From contig NZ_JMQI01000051.1 of assembly GCF_000695625.1 (NCBI RefSeq), forward strand, positions 114,599 to 178,598: a DNA stretch of 64,000 nt. Direction: 5' to 3'. This document shows, piece by piece, positions 15,664 through 24,200 of the stretch; position 1 is the stretch's first letter; the number at the start of each line of letters is the position of its first letter. The notes beneath the pieces are model-generated. The model made no database searches, was not told the origin of the DNA, and saw only the letters and a program-made list of their open reading frames with translations. The translations under genes and the position numbers were made by a program. The DNA is from Amycolatopsis rifamycinica. GTDB lineage: Bacteria; Actinomycetota; Actinomycetes; Mycobacteriales; Pseudonocardiaceae.

Positions 15664-16788
15664 ATGCGTCGAAGAATCGCCCTGGCTCTCGGCGGCATCG
15701 CCGCCGTCCTCACCACGTCGCTGGCCGCCCCCACCCCCGCGGTCGCCCAGGCCTCGCCCGGGCTGATCGCCGCCATGCAGCGGGATCTCGGGCTCACCGC
15801 CGCCCAGGCGTCCGCCCGGCTCACGCAGGAAATGACCGCCGCCCGGGTGCTGCCCGGCGCGCAGCGGGCCGCCGGCGCCGCGTTCGGCGGCGCCTGGTTC
15901 GACCCGGCGCGGGGCAAGCTGGTGGTGGGCGTGACCGACCCGGGCGCGGCCGCCGCCGTCCGGCAGGCCGGCGCCGAACCCGTCGCGGCCCGGACCAGCG
16001 CCGCGAAACTCGACGCCGCCAAGGCCGCGATCGACGCGTCGGCCAAGGCAGACCCCGCCCCGGCCGCCGTCACCGGCTGGCGTGCCGACCCGCGGGCCGG
16101 CAGCGTCGTGGTCACCGTCCGGCCGGGCGCGCGCGGGGCGGACATCGACGCCTTCCTTGCCCGGGCGGCCAAGGCCGGCCCCGTCACGGTGGCGACCGCG
16201 CCGGCCGCCGAGCCCTTCGCCGCCGGCACCGTCGGCGGCGACCCGTACTACATCAACGGCAACACCCGCTGCTCGATCGGCTTCTCCGTGCAGGGCGGGT
16301 TCGTCAGCGCCGGGCACTGCGGCGGCACGGGCAGCTCGGTCGTCGGCTGGGACGGCTCGTGGATGGGCACCTTCGCCGGTTCTTCCTTCCCCGGCAACGA
16401 CTATTCGTTCATCCGCATCGGCGGCGGCTGGTGGACCGCGCCGGTCGTGCTCGGCTGGGGCACGGTGAGCGACGCGCTCGTGCGCGGGTCGTGGGTCGCG
16501 CCGGTCGGCACGTCGGTGTGCCGCTCGGGCTCGACCACGCACTGGCACTGCGGCACGGTGCTCGGCCAGAACGAGACCGTCAACTACGCCCAGGGCGCGG
16601 TCTACCAGATGACCCGCACCAACGTCTGCGCCGAGCCCGGCGACTCCGGTGGCTCGTTCATCACCGGTGACCAGGCCCAGGGCGTCACCTCCGGCGGCTG
16701 GGGCAACTGCGGTTCCGGCGGCGAGACGTGGTTCCAGCCGGTGAACGAGATCCTGCAGACCTACGGCCTGTCCCTCGTGACGGCGTAG
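15664..16788 (+). CDS. Secreted S1 family serine protease (alpha-lytic / streptogrisin type)
   Basis: 374 residues from ATG 15664, preceded by TTGGAGGAGTT. A signal peptide (MRRRIALALGGIAAVLTTSL, ending at AVAQA) is followed by an alpha-lytic prodomain (about 35-190) needed for folding. The mature protease starts near GTVGGDPYYI. The catalytic triad is clear: H218 in SAGHCGG, D246 in GNDYSFI and S328 in EPGDSGGS. Cys pairs around the His (RCSIGF / GHCGG) and in VCRSGSTTHWHCG, plus VCAEPGD / GNCGSGG, match the three disulfides of this group. Expected specificity is chymotrypsin- or elastase-like. The enzyme is extracellular and probably nutritional. Confidence 0.94.
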   Translation: MRRRIALALGGIAAVLTTSLAAPTPAVAQASPGLIAAMQRDLGLTAAQASARLTQEMTAARVLPGAQRAAGAAFGGAWFDPARGKLVVGVTDPGAAAAVRQAGAEPVAARTSAAKLDAAKAAIDASAKADPAPAAVTGWRADPRAGSVVVTVRPGARGADIDAFLARAAKAGPVTVATAPAAEPFAAGTVGGDPYYINGNTRCSIGFSVQGGFVSAGHCGGTGSSVVGWDGSWMGTFAGSSFPGNDYSFIRIGGGWWTAPVVLGWGTVSDALVRGSWVAPVGTSVCRSGSTTHWHCGTVLGQNETVNYAQGAVYQMTRTNVCAEPGDSGGSFITGDQAQGVTSGGWGNCGSGGETWFQPVNEILQTYGLSLVTA

Positions 16789-16796
16789 CGATTCCT

Positions 16797-16832
16797 CCGG
16801 CGGCGGCCGATGAATCCGGCGGCCGCCGCCGG
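16797..16832 (+). terminator. Terminator hairpin after the protease gene
   Basis: CCGGCGGCGGCC (16797-16808) pairs perfectly with GGCCGCCGCCGG (16821-16832) around a 12-base loop. It starts nine bases after the stop codon of the protease. Confidence 0.75.
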
Positions 16833-16888
16833 TAGGTACCGGTGAGGCCGCGCCACCGGGGTGCGGTGACCAGGAACCGGGAGCGAGC

Positions 16889-17434
16889 ATGAGCGTGATC
16901 GTCGTCGAGTTCACCACCCTGGACGGCGTCGTGGAGGATCCGGACGGCTCCGCCGGCACGGCCGCCGGCGGCTGGGCGTTCCGGCACGGGCCGGAGGCGG
17001 TGGCGGGGGACAAGTTCCGGCTCGGACCGCTGCTCGACACCGGGGTCCTGCTGCTCGGCCGGACCACGTGGGAACTGTTCGCGAAGCTCTGGCCGGGGCG
17101 TTCGGGCGAGTTCCCCGACCGGCTCAACGCGGCGGCGAAGCTGGTCGCGTCACGGACCTTGCACGACGTCTCCGCGTGGCGGAACTCGGTGTTGCTGCGG
17201 GGGGATCTCATCGGCGCTGTCGAGCGCGAAGAGCGGGACGTCGTGGTCATCGGCTCGATCGGCATCGCGCGGACGCTCGCCCGGCACGACCTGGTCGACG
17301 AGTACCGCCTGCTCGTGTTCCCCAGTGTGGTGGGCGCGGGCAGACGGCTCTTCGACGGCGCGGCCGCCGACCTGCGGCTCGTGTCCAGCACGCAGGCCGG
17401 CGCGGCGGTGCTGAGCACCTACCGGACGCGTTAG
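16889..17434 (+). CDS. Dihydrofolate-reductase-fold (RibD C-terminal domain) protein
   Basis: 181 residues from ATG 16889 (GGGAGCGAGC upstream). It begins SVIVVEFTTLDGVVEDPDG, then has LLDTGVLLLGRTTWELF, ASRTLHDVSAWRNSVLLRGD, DVVVIGSIGIARTLARHDLVDEYRLLVFPSVVGAGRRLF. This is the RibD_C/DHFR-like pattern with an NADPH-binding GSxxxA loop. Such stand-alone proteins are plentiful in actinomycetes and have no settled function; neither riboflavin nor folate genes adjoin it. Confidence 0.85.
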   Translation: MSVIVVEFTTLDGVVEDPDGSAGTAAGGWAFRHGPEAVAGDKFRLGPLLDTGVLLLGRTTWELFAKLWPGRSGEFPDRLNAAAKLVASRTLHDVSAWRNSVLLRGDLIGAVEREERDVVVIGSIGIARTLARHDLVDEYRLLVFPSVVGAGRRLFDGAAADLRLVSSTQAGAAVLSTYRTR

Positions 17435-17474
17435 GCCCGCGGCTCGCGAGCCGGCCGCCGATCGGCCGAGGGGT

Positions 17475-17531
17475 GCGGTGGTGCCCCGGGACTTGGCTTC
17501 GGGGAAAGGTCGGATCCGGGGGCACCACCGC
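17475..17531 (+). terminator. Long-stem hairpin downstream of the DHFR-like gene
   Basis: GCGGTGGTGCCCC (17475-17487) and GGGGCACCACCGC (17519-17531) pair over 13 bases around a 31-base loop, 40 bases after the stop at 17434. It is probably a transcription terminator or messenger stabiliser. The rest of this 331-base gap holds the VOC promoter and operator. Confidence 0.5.
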
Positions 17532-17725
17532 CCGCGGGACAGCTGACACGGTGTCCTGCGGTGGACTCACCCTACGAACCGGGGTGGTCCCTGACCAGGG
17601 CCTCGATCCGGTGTCGAAGGTTTGTCGCCCGGTCGGTCGGCGGGCGTACCGAGAGTAGTTTCCGGCGAGCGGTTCCTCCGGGCTCGGGACCCCTTGACCC
17701 ACCCGGAGCGCGCGCCTACCCTCAA

Positions 17726-17739
17726 GTTGAAACTTCAAC
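17726..17739. promoter_or_regulatory. MarR-type operator upstream of the VOC gene
   Basis: GTTGAA, AC, TTCAAC: a perfect six-base inverted repeat with a two-base spacer, 26 bases before the ATG at 17766. The shape (TTGAAxxTTCAA) is the kind bound by MarR-family repressors that control VOC dioxygenase-like and DoxX genes in response to quinones. The regulator is not adjacent. Confidence 0.5.
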
Positions 17740-17765
17740 CGAATTACGCGCAGCACGGAGCCCCG

Positions 17766-18284
17766 ATGTCGATCTTCCGCCTGAACCACGCCGTGCTGTA
17801 CGTGCGGAACCTGGCCGAAAGCGTGGCGTTCTACCGGGACGTGCTCGGCTTCGGGTACATCGACGGCGGGGACGCGCACCGGGGCGCGGCGTTCCTGCGG
17901 GCCCCCGGCTCGGCCAACGACCACGACCTCGGCCTCTTCGAGATCGGCGCGGACGCCGCGGAGTCGGGCGCCGGGCGGACCTCGGTCGGGCTCTACCACC
18001 TCGCCTGGGAGGTCGACACCCTCGGCGACCTCGAGCGGCTCGCCACCCGGCTCACCGAAGCGGGCGCGCTGGTCGGCTCGTCCGACCACGGAACCACGAA
18101 GTCGTTGTACGCCAAGGATCCCAACGGGCTGGAGTTCGAGGTCGTCTGGATCATCCCCGGCGATCTGCTGACCGGCGAAGACCGCGCGAAGGCCGCGTCG
18201 ACCGGACCCCTCGACCTCGCGGCGGAGCTGGCGAAGTACGGTCCCGACGCGCGCAGCGGCGTCGGGATCTCGCGCTCCGTCTAG
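17766..18284 (+). CDS. VOC-family (glyoxalase/extradiol dioxygenase fold) protein
   Basis: 172 residues from ATG 17766; the frame is open further upstream but that stretch covers the operator. It has two VOC half-modules: NHAVLYVRNLAESVAFYRDVLGF with GAAFLRAPGSANDHDLGLFE, then GLYHLAWEVDTLGDLERLATRL with SLYAKDPNGLEFEVVW. The His in LNHAV, the His in LYHLAW and the Glu in LEFEV are the usual metal ligands of catechol-dioxygenase-like VOC enzymes. Function is probably ring cleavage or thiol-dependent detoxification. Its stop overlaps the stop of the convergent DoxX gene. Confidence 0.87.
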   Translation: MSIFRLNHAVLYVRNLAESVAFYRDVLGFGYIDGGDAHRGAAFLRAPGSANDHDLGLFEIGADAAESGAGRTSVGLYHLAWEVDTLGDLERLATRLTEAGALVGSSDHGTTKSLYAKDPNGLEFEVVWIIPGDLLTGEDRAKAASTGPLDLAAELAKYGPDARSGVGISRSV

Positions 18285-18706
18285 ACCGTGGCGCCCTCGC
18301 GTGCCGGCTCGGAGGACCGCTGCCGGACCGAGAGGTTGCCCAGCGCGAAGCGGCCCGGGCCGACGAACGCGATGAGGAGCAGCGACCAGCAGAACAGGGC
18401 GGACAGTTCGCCGCCGTTCTGGATCGGGAACAGGCCGGTCGGCAGGTGGACGACGAAGTAGGCGTAGGCCATCGAGCCGGATCCGAGCACGGCCGCGACC
18501 CGGCTGCCGAGGCCGACGCAGACGAGCACCCCGCACACGAGCTGGATCACCGCGGCCCACCAGCCGGGCCAGGCCCCGACGGCGGTGGTGGACTTCGCGC
18601 CGAACAGGCCGAAGAGCGTCTTGAGGCCGTGGCAGGCGAAGAGGAAGCCGATGACGATGCGGTAGAGCCCGAGGACGTGTTCGCGGGCCGGGTCCAGGCG
18701 GTGCAT
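18281..18706 (-). CDS. DoxX-family membrane protein
   Basis: 141 residues from ATG 18706. Four membrane spans: LYRIVIGFLFACHGLKTLFG, WWAAVIQLVCGVLVCVG, AAVLGSGSMAYAYFVVH and a last span ELSALFCWSLLLIAFVG, with the conserved FxxHGxxKLFG-like start of DoxX proteins. DoxX proteins take part in oxidative-stress or sulfur-handling membrane complexes in mycobacteria. It is convergent with the VOC gene, and both families are often co-controlled by quinone-sensing MarR regulators. Confidence 0.85.
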   Translation of the reverse strand: MHRLDPAREHVLGLYRIVIGFLFACHGLKTLFGLFGAKSTTAVGAWPGWWAAVIQLVCGVLVCVGLGSRVAAVLGSGSMAYAYFVVHLPTGLFPIQNGGELSALFCWSLLLIAFVGPGRFALGNLSVRQRSSEPAREGATV

Positions 18707-18928
18707 GGTGCCTCCGGTGAGCGGGGAGAGGGCAGCAGTGAACCGGCCGGTGTGCGGCCGGCCGCGTGCGAATTCCGGTCACCCAGATATACCGGTCGTG
18801 GACAGTTGCCACAAGTGCCAAATGTCGTGTAAACGGGTTTCGAATACCGTGCGCCGGTGACGGTTGTGGTCCGGCATCGTTGCGGCGCAAGGAGAAGCCG
18901 CCGTTCGGGTGATCTTCACCCAGTGGTC

Positions 18929-18958
18929 CAGACCGCCGCGAAAAAGCGGTCTGTTGTT
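18929..18958 (+). terminator. Orphan intrinsic-terminator-like hairpin
   Basis: CAGACCGC (18929-18936) pairs with GCGGTCTG (18946-18953) around CGCGAAAAA and is followed by TTGTTTC. It faces the plus strand with no plus-strand gene before it for more than 600 bases, so it may end a short untranslated RNA. Confidence 0.45.
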
Positions 18959-19105
18959 TCGGGAATGTTTCGAGCCTTTCGATCCACTGCTTAACGGGCA
19001 ACTTAACAAAATGGTGGATCCGAATGCAGTATTCCACGCACCCGAATGACCTGTTGCCCGGCGAAGTCCCGATCCGATGTGGACGCGCGGCGTCCGCGGG
19101 GGGCC

Positions 19106-19133
19106 GGGTCGCGGGACCCGGGTCGCGGGACCC
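19106..19133. repeat. Two direct copies of a 14-base self-complementary unit upstream of the PucR gene
   Basis: GGGTCGCGGGACCC occurs twice back to back (19106-19119 and 19120-19133); each copy is itself an inverted repeat GGGTC-GCGG-GACCC. It lies 87 bases before the PucR start, so it may be a regulator site. Confidence 0.45.
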
Positions 19134-19219
19134 GGGCACCGGCCGGCCCCGGACCCGACGTTCGACTTGATCGACGAGTTCCTCGACCGGCTTGAGGCGC
19201 GACCCCCTAAGGTAGCTCC

Positions 19220-20485
19220 ATGGTGGACGAAGAAATCGTCTCGGAGCGGATCCGGCAGATCGCCGCCACCCTCGCGGACCGGGCGGGCGACCTCACCGGT
19301 GAACTGGTCCAGCTGTACGCCACCGATCTGCCGCAGCTGGTCAACGACGACGAACGCATGGTGAGCCTGCTGTCGGCGAGCGTGTACCAGAACATCGAGA
19401 CGGCGCTGCAGATCTTCCGGCACGGCATCGACCCGGCCGGGGTCGAGCCGCCGGCGGCGGCCATCGAGTACGCGCGCCGGCTGGCGCAGCGCGGCACGCC
19501 GGTGTTCGACCTGATCCGGGCGTACGACCTCGGGCAGGCCGCGATGCTCGACTTCGGGTTCCAGGAGTGCACCCGGCTGGTCGACGACGCGGCCCTGCTC
19601 GGGGCCATGATGCGCCGGCTGCTGCGGGTCGCCTACGAGTTCATCACCCGGGTCGTCCGCCAGCTCGTCGGCGTCTACCAGGACGAACGCGACCGCTGGC
19701 TGCTCAACCGCAGTGCCGCCCGGGCCGCGAAGGTGGCCGACCTGCTCGACGGCAACGGCGGCCCGCCCGACGTCGACGCCGCCGAGGCGGTGATCGGCTA
19801 CCGGCTGCGCGGCACCCACCTGGGGATGATCGTCTGGCACGCGTCGGAGGCCTTCGTCGACGACGCGCTGTCCTTGCTGGAGTCGGCCGCGGGCGCGGTG
19901 TTCGAGCGCGTCCGCGGGCAGGGCCGTCCGCTGTTCGTCCCCCGCGACGAGGCCAGCGCCTGGGTGTGGCTCCCGCTGGCGCCGGGCGCGACGGTCGGCC
20001 GCGAACACCTCGACGCCGCGCTCGCCGGCGCCGAGGCCGGCGTGCGGGTGACCGTCGGCGACCCGGGCACCGGGGTCGCCGGCTTCCGCGACACCCACCA
20101 GCAGGCCCGCCGGGTGCACGCGCTGGCGCTGGCGGCCGGCGAGCACTGCGACCGCGTGCTGACCTTCCGCGAGGTCGGCACGGTGGCGCTGATGACGAGC
20201 GACCTGAACGCGGCCCGCCTGTGGGTCGCGAGCACCCTCGGCGCCCTGGCCGCCGACGACGAAAACTGCGCGCGCCTGCGCGAGACGCTGCAGGTGTTCC
20301 TGACCACCGGTGGCAGCTACACCGCGGCGGCCGCCGAGCTGACGATGCACAAGAACTCGGTGCAGTACCGCGTCCGCAAGGCCCAGGAGCTGTTGCCGCG
20401 CGCGCTCGGCGACGGCCGCCTGGACGTCGAGCTGGCCCTCGTCCTGTGCCGCCGGCTCGGCTCGGCGGTGCTGTCCCCGGCGTGA
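19220..20485 (+). CDS. PucR/CdaR-family transcriptional regulator
   Basis: 421 residues from ATG 19220. The N-terminal part is a RsbRD-like helical sensor region (about 1-160, with VYQNIETALQIFRHGIDPAG). The middle is a degenerate GGDEF-like domain (about 165-320) of the CdaR type, with GYRLRGTHLGMIVWH. The C-terminus is the PucR helix-turn-helix TTGGSYTAAAAELTMHKNSVQYRVRKAQELL. Proteins of this layout activate catabolic or secondary-metabolism genes. It is the nearest regulator upstream of the NRPS-PKS operon (about 780 bases before the first NRPS start) and codirectional with it, but a small gene and a long A/T-rich leader separate them, so control of the cluster is only a suggestion. Confidence 0.85.
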   Translation: MVDEEIVSERIRQIAATLADRAGDLTGELVQLYATDLPQLVNDDERMVSLLSASVYQNIETALQIFRHGIDPAGVEPPAAAIEYARRLAQRGTPVFDLIRAYDLGQAAMLDFGFQECTRLVDDAALLGAMMRRLLRVAYEFITRVVRQLVGVYQDERDRWLLNRSAARAAKVADLLDGNGGPPDVDAAEAVIGYRLRGTHLGMIVWHASEAFVDDALSLLESAAGAVFERVRGQGRPLFVPRDEASAWVWLPLAPGATVGREHLDAALAGAEAGVRVTVGDPGTGVAGFRDTHQQARRVHALALAAGEHCDRVLTFREVGTVALMTSDLNAARLWVASTLGALAADDENCARLRETLQVFLTTGGSYTAAAAELTMHKNSVQYRVRKAQELLPRALGDGRLDVELALVLCRRLGSAVLSPA

Positions 20486-20570
20486 CTTTGGTGTCCCGGA
20501 CCACCGCGCCCGAAGATCGTTGGGCCGGTGGCACGAAGCCGGTACTCTGATCATCGCTTAGCGTGCTCCC

Positions 20571-20819
20571 ATGGGTGAGAACGGTGGGATGCTCGCGTTG
20601 GTGCGGCTACGCCGAGGCGTCGTCGGCGAGAGCAGACGCGTCTGCCACCTGATCCCGGTGCCGTCCGGCCCGGTCCCCGAACACCTGACGGCGTTGTGCG
20701 GCGAGTCGATCTTCCCGGGGGAAGCCGAGGTGCTGGACGGGCTGCGCGGCATGCCGTGCCACGCGTGCCTGGTGCGGAGCGCCCCGCCGGGGCGGGGTTT
20801 CCTGGCCAACGCGGGCTGA
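20571..20819 (+). CDS. Small Cys/His-rich protein, probable zinc-binding
   Basis: 82 residues from ATG 20571 (20589 is an alternative). The pattern is CHLIP (C-H), LTALCG, then GMPCHAC near the end. These four Cys and two His residues could hold one zinc ion. It resembles short conserved proteins of Pseudonocardiales that are annotated only as hypothetical. Base composition and third-position bias match real genes here. Function unknown. Confidence 0.6.
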   Translation: MGENGGMLALVRLRRGVVGESRRVCHLIPVPSGPVPEHLTALCGESIFPGEAEVLDGLRGMPCHACLVRSAPPGRGFLANAG

Positions 20820-21200
20820 GGCCGCCGCGCGACCCTCTTCCCGGACACCGGACGAGGGCGTGAACCGGAATGTCGTCGCGCTCCCGAACGTGCCGTCGGT
20901 TTCGCGCGCCCGTGGCTGAATCGATTTCGTGAAAATGCCACTCACTCCGCGCCGGAACAAATCGGCCCCACCGGGTGTCGGTGAATCTCCGACCGGATCC
21001 GCGGCGAATTACATTTCTCGTTACGCGGGGTAGTCAGTCGAATGTCCACAGTGGCGGATCGTTGTGGATGGCGTGGGAACCTGCTGCGTCCGGTCCAGGT
21101 TCGATAGGTCATTCGGCTGAACTCTGCGGATTACGTATCCCAGATCGTGTCGTGGTGCTTAACCTTGCGTGATTCTTCGTCCATCGCACTGGGGAGTGAG
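20820..21200. other. Gene-free leader region of the NRPS-PKS operon
   Basis: 381 bases with noticeably more A/T than the flanking genes, ending at the 22-codon leader ORF. It contains one intergenic copy of GTCCACAGTGG (21044-21054). It must carry the promoter for the biosynthetic operon. A 65-codon frame at 20975 has unlike codon use and no family features and is not called. I see no convincing operator. Confidence 0.5.
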
Positions 21201-21269
21201 ATGAAGTCCACGTCACCGCCTTGGTTTCCGCGCGCCCATTCGCCGTCGGAGGCCGACTGCCGGCGATGA
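21201..21269 (+). CDS. 22-codon leader ORF translationally coupled to the first NRPS gene
   Basis: ATG 21201 follows GGGGAGTGAG, a good ribosome site. The peptide starts MKSTSPPWFPR and ends EADCRR. Its TGA (21267-21269) overlaps the NRPS ATG at 21266 as ATGA, the same junction seen at several later genes of this operon. Several codons rare in this GC-rich context (TCA, CCT, TTT, CAT, CGA) are used. It may serve to deliver ribosomes to the weakly preceded NRPS start or act as an attenuator. Chance occurrence cannot be ruled out. Confidence 0.45.
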   Translation: MKSTSPPWFPRAHSPSEADCRR

Positions 21270-24200
21270 CGCAGGGCGGAATTCTCGGACGTTTCGCGGA
21301 AATCGCCCGGCTGTCACCTGATCGGGTGGCGGTCTTCGAGGAGCGCGAGGCGGTGAGCTACGGCAGGCTGGCCGAGCTGGCCGGCGGGCACGCCGCGCGG
21401 CTGCTCGATGCCGGCGTGCGGCCCGGCGAGTTCGTCGGGCTGGTCACCGGGCACGGCACGGCCGCCATCGCCGGGATCCTCGGCACCCTGGCCGCCGGCT
21501 GCGCCTACGTCCCGCTCGACCCGACGTTCCCGCGGGACCGGCTCGCCCACCAGGTCGCGGCGGCGCGGGTGGCGGCCGTGGTCGCCGGTCCCGGGCACGT
21601 CGAGCCGGCGGAAGCCCTGTGCCGCGGCGGCTCCGCCCGGGTCGTCCGGGCGGGGGAGGACGGGACGGACACCGCACCGCTGCCCGTGCCCGGCCCGGAT
21701 CCGGACGCGCCGGCCTACGTGCTGTTCACCTCCGGCTCCACCGGGACGCCCAAGGCGGTCGCCCAGACCCACCGCAACCTGCTGCACGTGGTGGACAACC
21801 AGATCACGACGCTCGGCATCACCGCCGCCGACCGGGTCAGCCTGCTGGCCTCCTTCGGCTTCGACGCGGCGATCCCCGACCTCTACCCGGCGCTGCTGAC
21901 CGGCGCCGCCGTGGTGCCGATCGACGTCCGCGCGCACGGCGTGGCCCACGCGGCCCGCGAACTCGCGCGGCACGAGGTGACCGTCTACCACTCGACACCC
22001 ACGGTCTACCGCTACCTGCTCGACGCCCTCGAGGGGGACCTGCCCTCGGTGCGGACCGTCCTGCTGGGCGGCGAGCAGGCCACCTACGCCGACGTCCGCC
22101 GCGGCCGGTTCGCGCCCGGGTGCGTGTTCGTCAACGGCTACGGCGCCACCGAAGTCACCTTCGCCGCCCAGTACCGGCTGACCGCCGCCGACGTCGACCC
22201 GGACGCCACCGGCCCGCTGCCCATCGGGACCGCGCTGCCCGGCTACGCGCTGACCGTCCTCGACGGCGGCGAGCTCGAGGTCAGCGGCGAGTACCTGGTC
22301 GACGGCTACTTCGACCGGCCGAGCCCGGCCTTCGGCACCACCGGCGGCGGTGTCCGCAGCTACCGCACCGGCGACCTCGGCCGGGTGCTCCCCGACGGGA
22401 ACCTCGTCTGCCTCGGCCGGCTCGACCGGCAGGTCAAGGTGCGCGGGTTCCGGATCGAGCTGACCGAGATCGAGGCCCGGCTCGGCGAACAGCCCGGCGT
22501 GGCCGAAGCCCGCGCCATCGTCCGTGACGGGGAGCTGCTCGCCTACGTCGTCCCGGCGGCGGGCACCCGCCCGGACGGGACGGCGCTGCGAGCCGCGCTC
22601 GCCGAGGTGCTGCCCGGGCACGCGGTGCCCACGGCCGTGACCGCGGTCGCGGCGTTCCCGCTCACCGTCAGCGGCAAGCTCGACGAGGAAGCGCTGCCGG
22701 ACCCGCGCCCGCCCGCGCCCGTCGCGGCCGCGCCGATGACCCCGGCCCAGCGCCGGGTGCACGCGATCTGGTGCGCGGTGCTCGGGCACGACCGGATCGG
22801 CCCCACGGACCCCTTCTTCGACGTCGGCGGCCATTCCCTGCTGCTGGGCCGGGTCCAGCAGCGGCTGGCCGTCGAGTTCGGGGAAGACGTGCCGCTGCTG
22901 AGCCTGCTGGAGCACCCGACGGTCGCGGCGCAGGCGGCCTACCTGGACCGGTCCACGCCGGACCCGGAGACGACGCCAGGGGAAGCGCCCGCCGGGGACG
23001 AACCCGGCAGCGACCTGATCGCCGTCGTCGGGCTCGCCTGCCGGTTCCCCGGTGCGCCGGACGCCGAAGCGTTCTGGTGGAACCTCTGCGCGGGGGCCGA
23101 CGCGATCCACGACTACACCGACGACGAGCTGGCCGCACTCGGCATCGGCCCCGGCCTGCGGGCGGACCCCGCCCACGTGCGTGCCGGGGGCAGGCTCGAC
23201 GGCGTCGAGGACTTCGACGCCGGGTTCTTCGGGTTCACCGCGGAGGAGGCCGCGCTGACCGACCCGCAGCACCGGCTCTTCCTGGAGACGGCGTGGCGGG
23301 CCCTGGAGGACGCCGGCCGCGACCCGGCGCGGGAACACGGCCCGGTCGGCGTGTTCACCTCTGCCGGGGTGAACCGGTACTTCCTGTTCCACCTGTTCGG
23401 GAACCCGGCCGTGACCGGTGACGTCGACCCCGACGACTGGGACGGCATGCTGCCCGCCCGCCAGCTGCCCGATCACCTGCCGGGGCTCCTCGCCTACCGG
23501 CTCGGCCTGACCGGACCCGCCGTCGCCGTCCAGAGTGCCTGCTCCAGCTCGCTCGCCGCGGTCGGGCTGGCGGCCCAGAGCCTCGCCGAATACCGCTGCG
23601 ACCTGGCGATCGCCGGTGGGGTGAGTGTCACGTGGCCGCGCTACCGCGCCGGCGGGATGGCTTCGCCGGACGGCCGCTGCCGGTCGTTCGACGCGGCCGC
23701 CGACGGCGCCGGGTTCGGTTCGGGCGCCGGCGTCGTGGTGCTGCGGCGGCTGTCGGACGCGCTGGCCGACGCCGACCACATCCACGCGGTCCTGCCCGGC
23801 TGGGCGATGAGCAACGACGGCGGCGACCGCGCCGGGTACGCCGTGCCGAGCCCCGCGGGCCAGGCCGCCGCGGTCGCCGAGGCGCTGGCCGTGGCCGAGG
23901 TCGACCCGGCCGAGGTCCGGCTGGTCGAAGCGCACGGCAGCGGCACCCCGCTGGGCGACGCCATCGAGGTGGCCGCGCTCAACCGGGTGTACCGGGACCT
24001 CCCGCCCGGCACCTGCGCGCTCGGCTCGGTCAAGACGAACATCGGCCACCTCGACGCGGCCGCGGGCGTGGCCGGGCTGATCAAAGCCGTGCTTTCGGTC
24101 CGCCACGGCGTCATCCCGCCGAACCTGCACTTCACCGCGCCGCACCCGGAGGTCGACCTGGCCGGCGGGCCGTGCTACGTGCCCGTCAAGGCGGCCGGCT

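Larger units (their letters stand above)
18707..19219. other. 513-base gene-free region, partly A/T-rich, with a terminator-like hairpin
   Basis: It lies between the divergent DoxX and PucR genes. The middle (about 18770-19040) is clearly richer in A/T than the surroundings and contains a hairpin followed by T-rich sequence at 18929-18958. The right part contains a 14-base tandem repeat at 19106. No open frame here has recognisable protein features. An untranslated RNA ending at the hairpin, or a remnant of foreign DNA, are possibilities. Confidence 0.45.

Noticed and set aside
20975..21172. 65-codon open frame in the leader of the NRPS operon
   Set aside because: Codon use is unlike the neighbours, no convincing ribosome site and no recognisable family.
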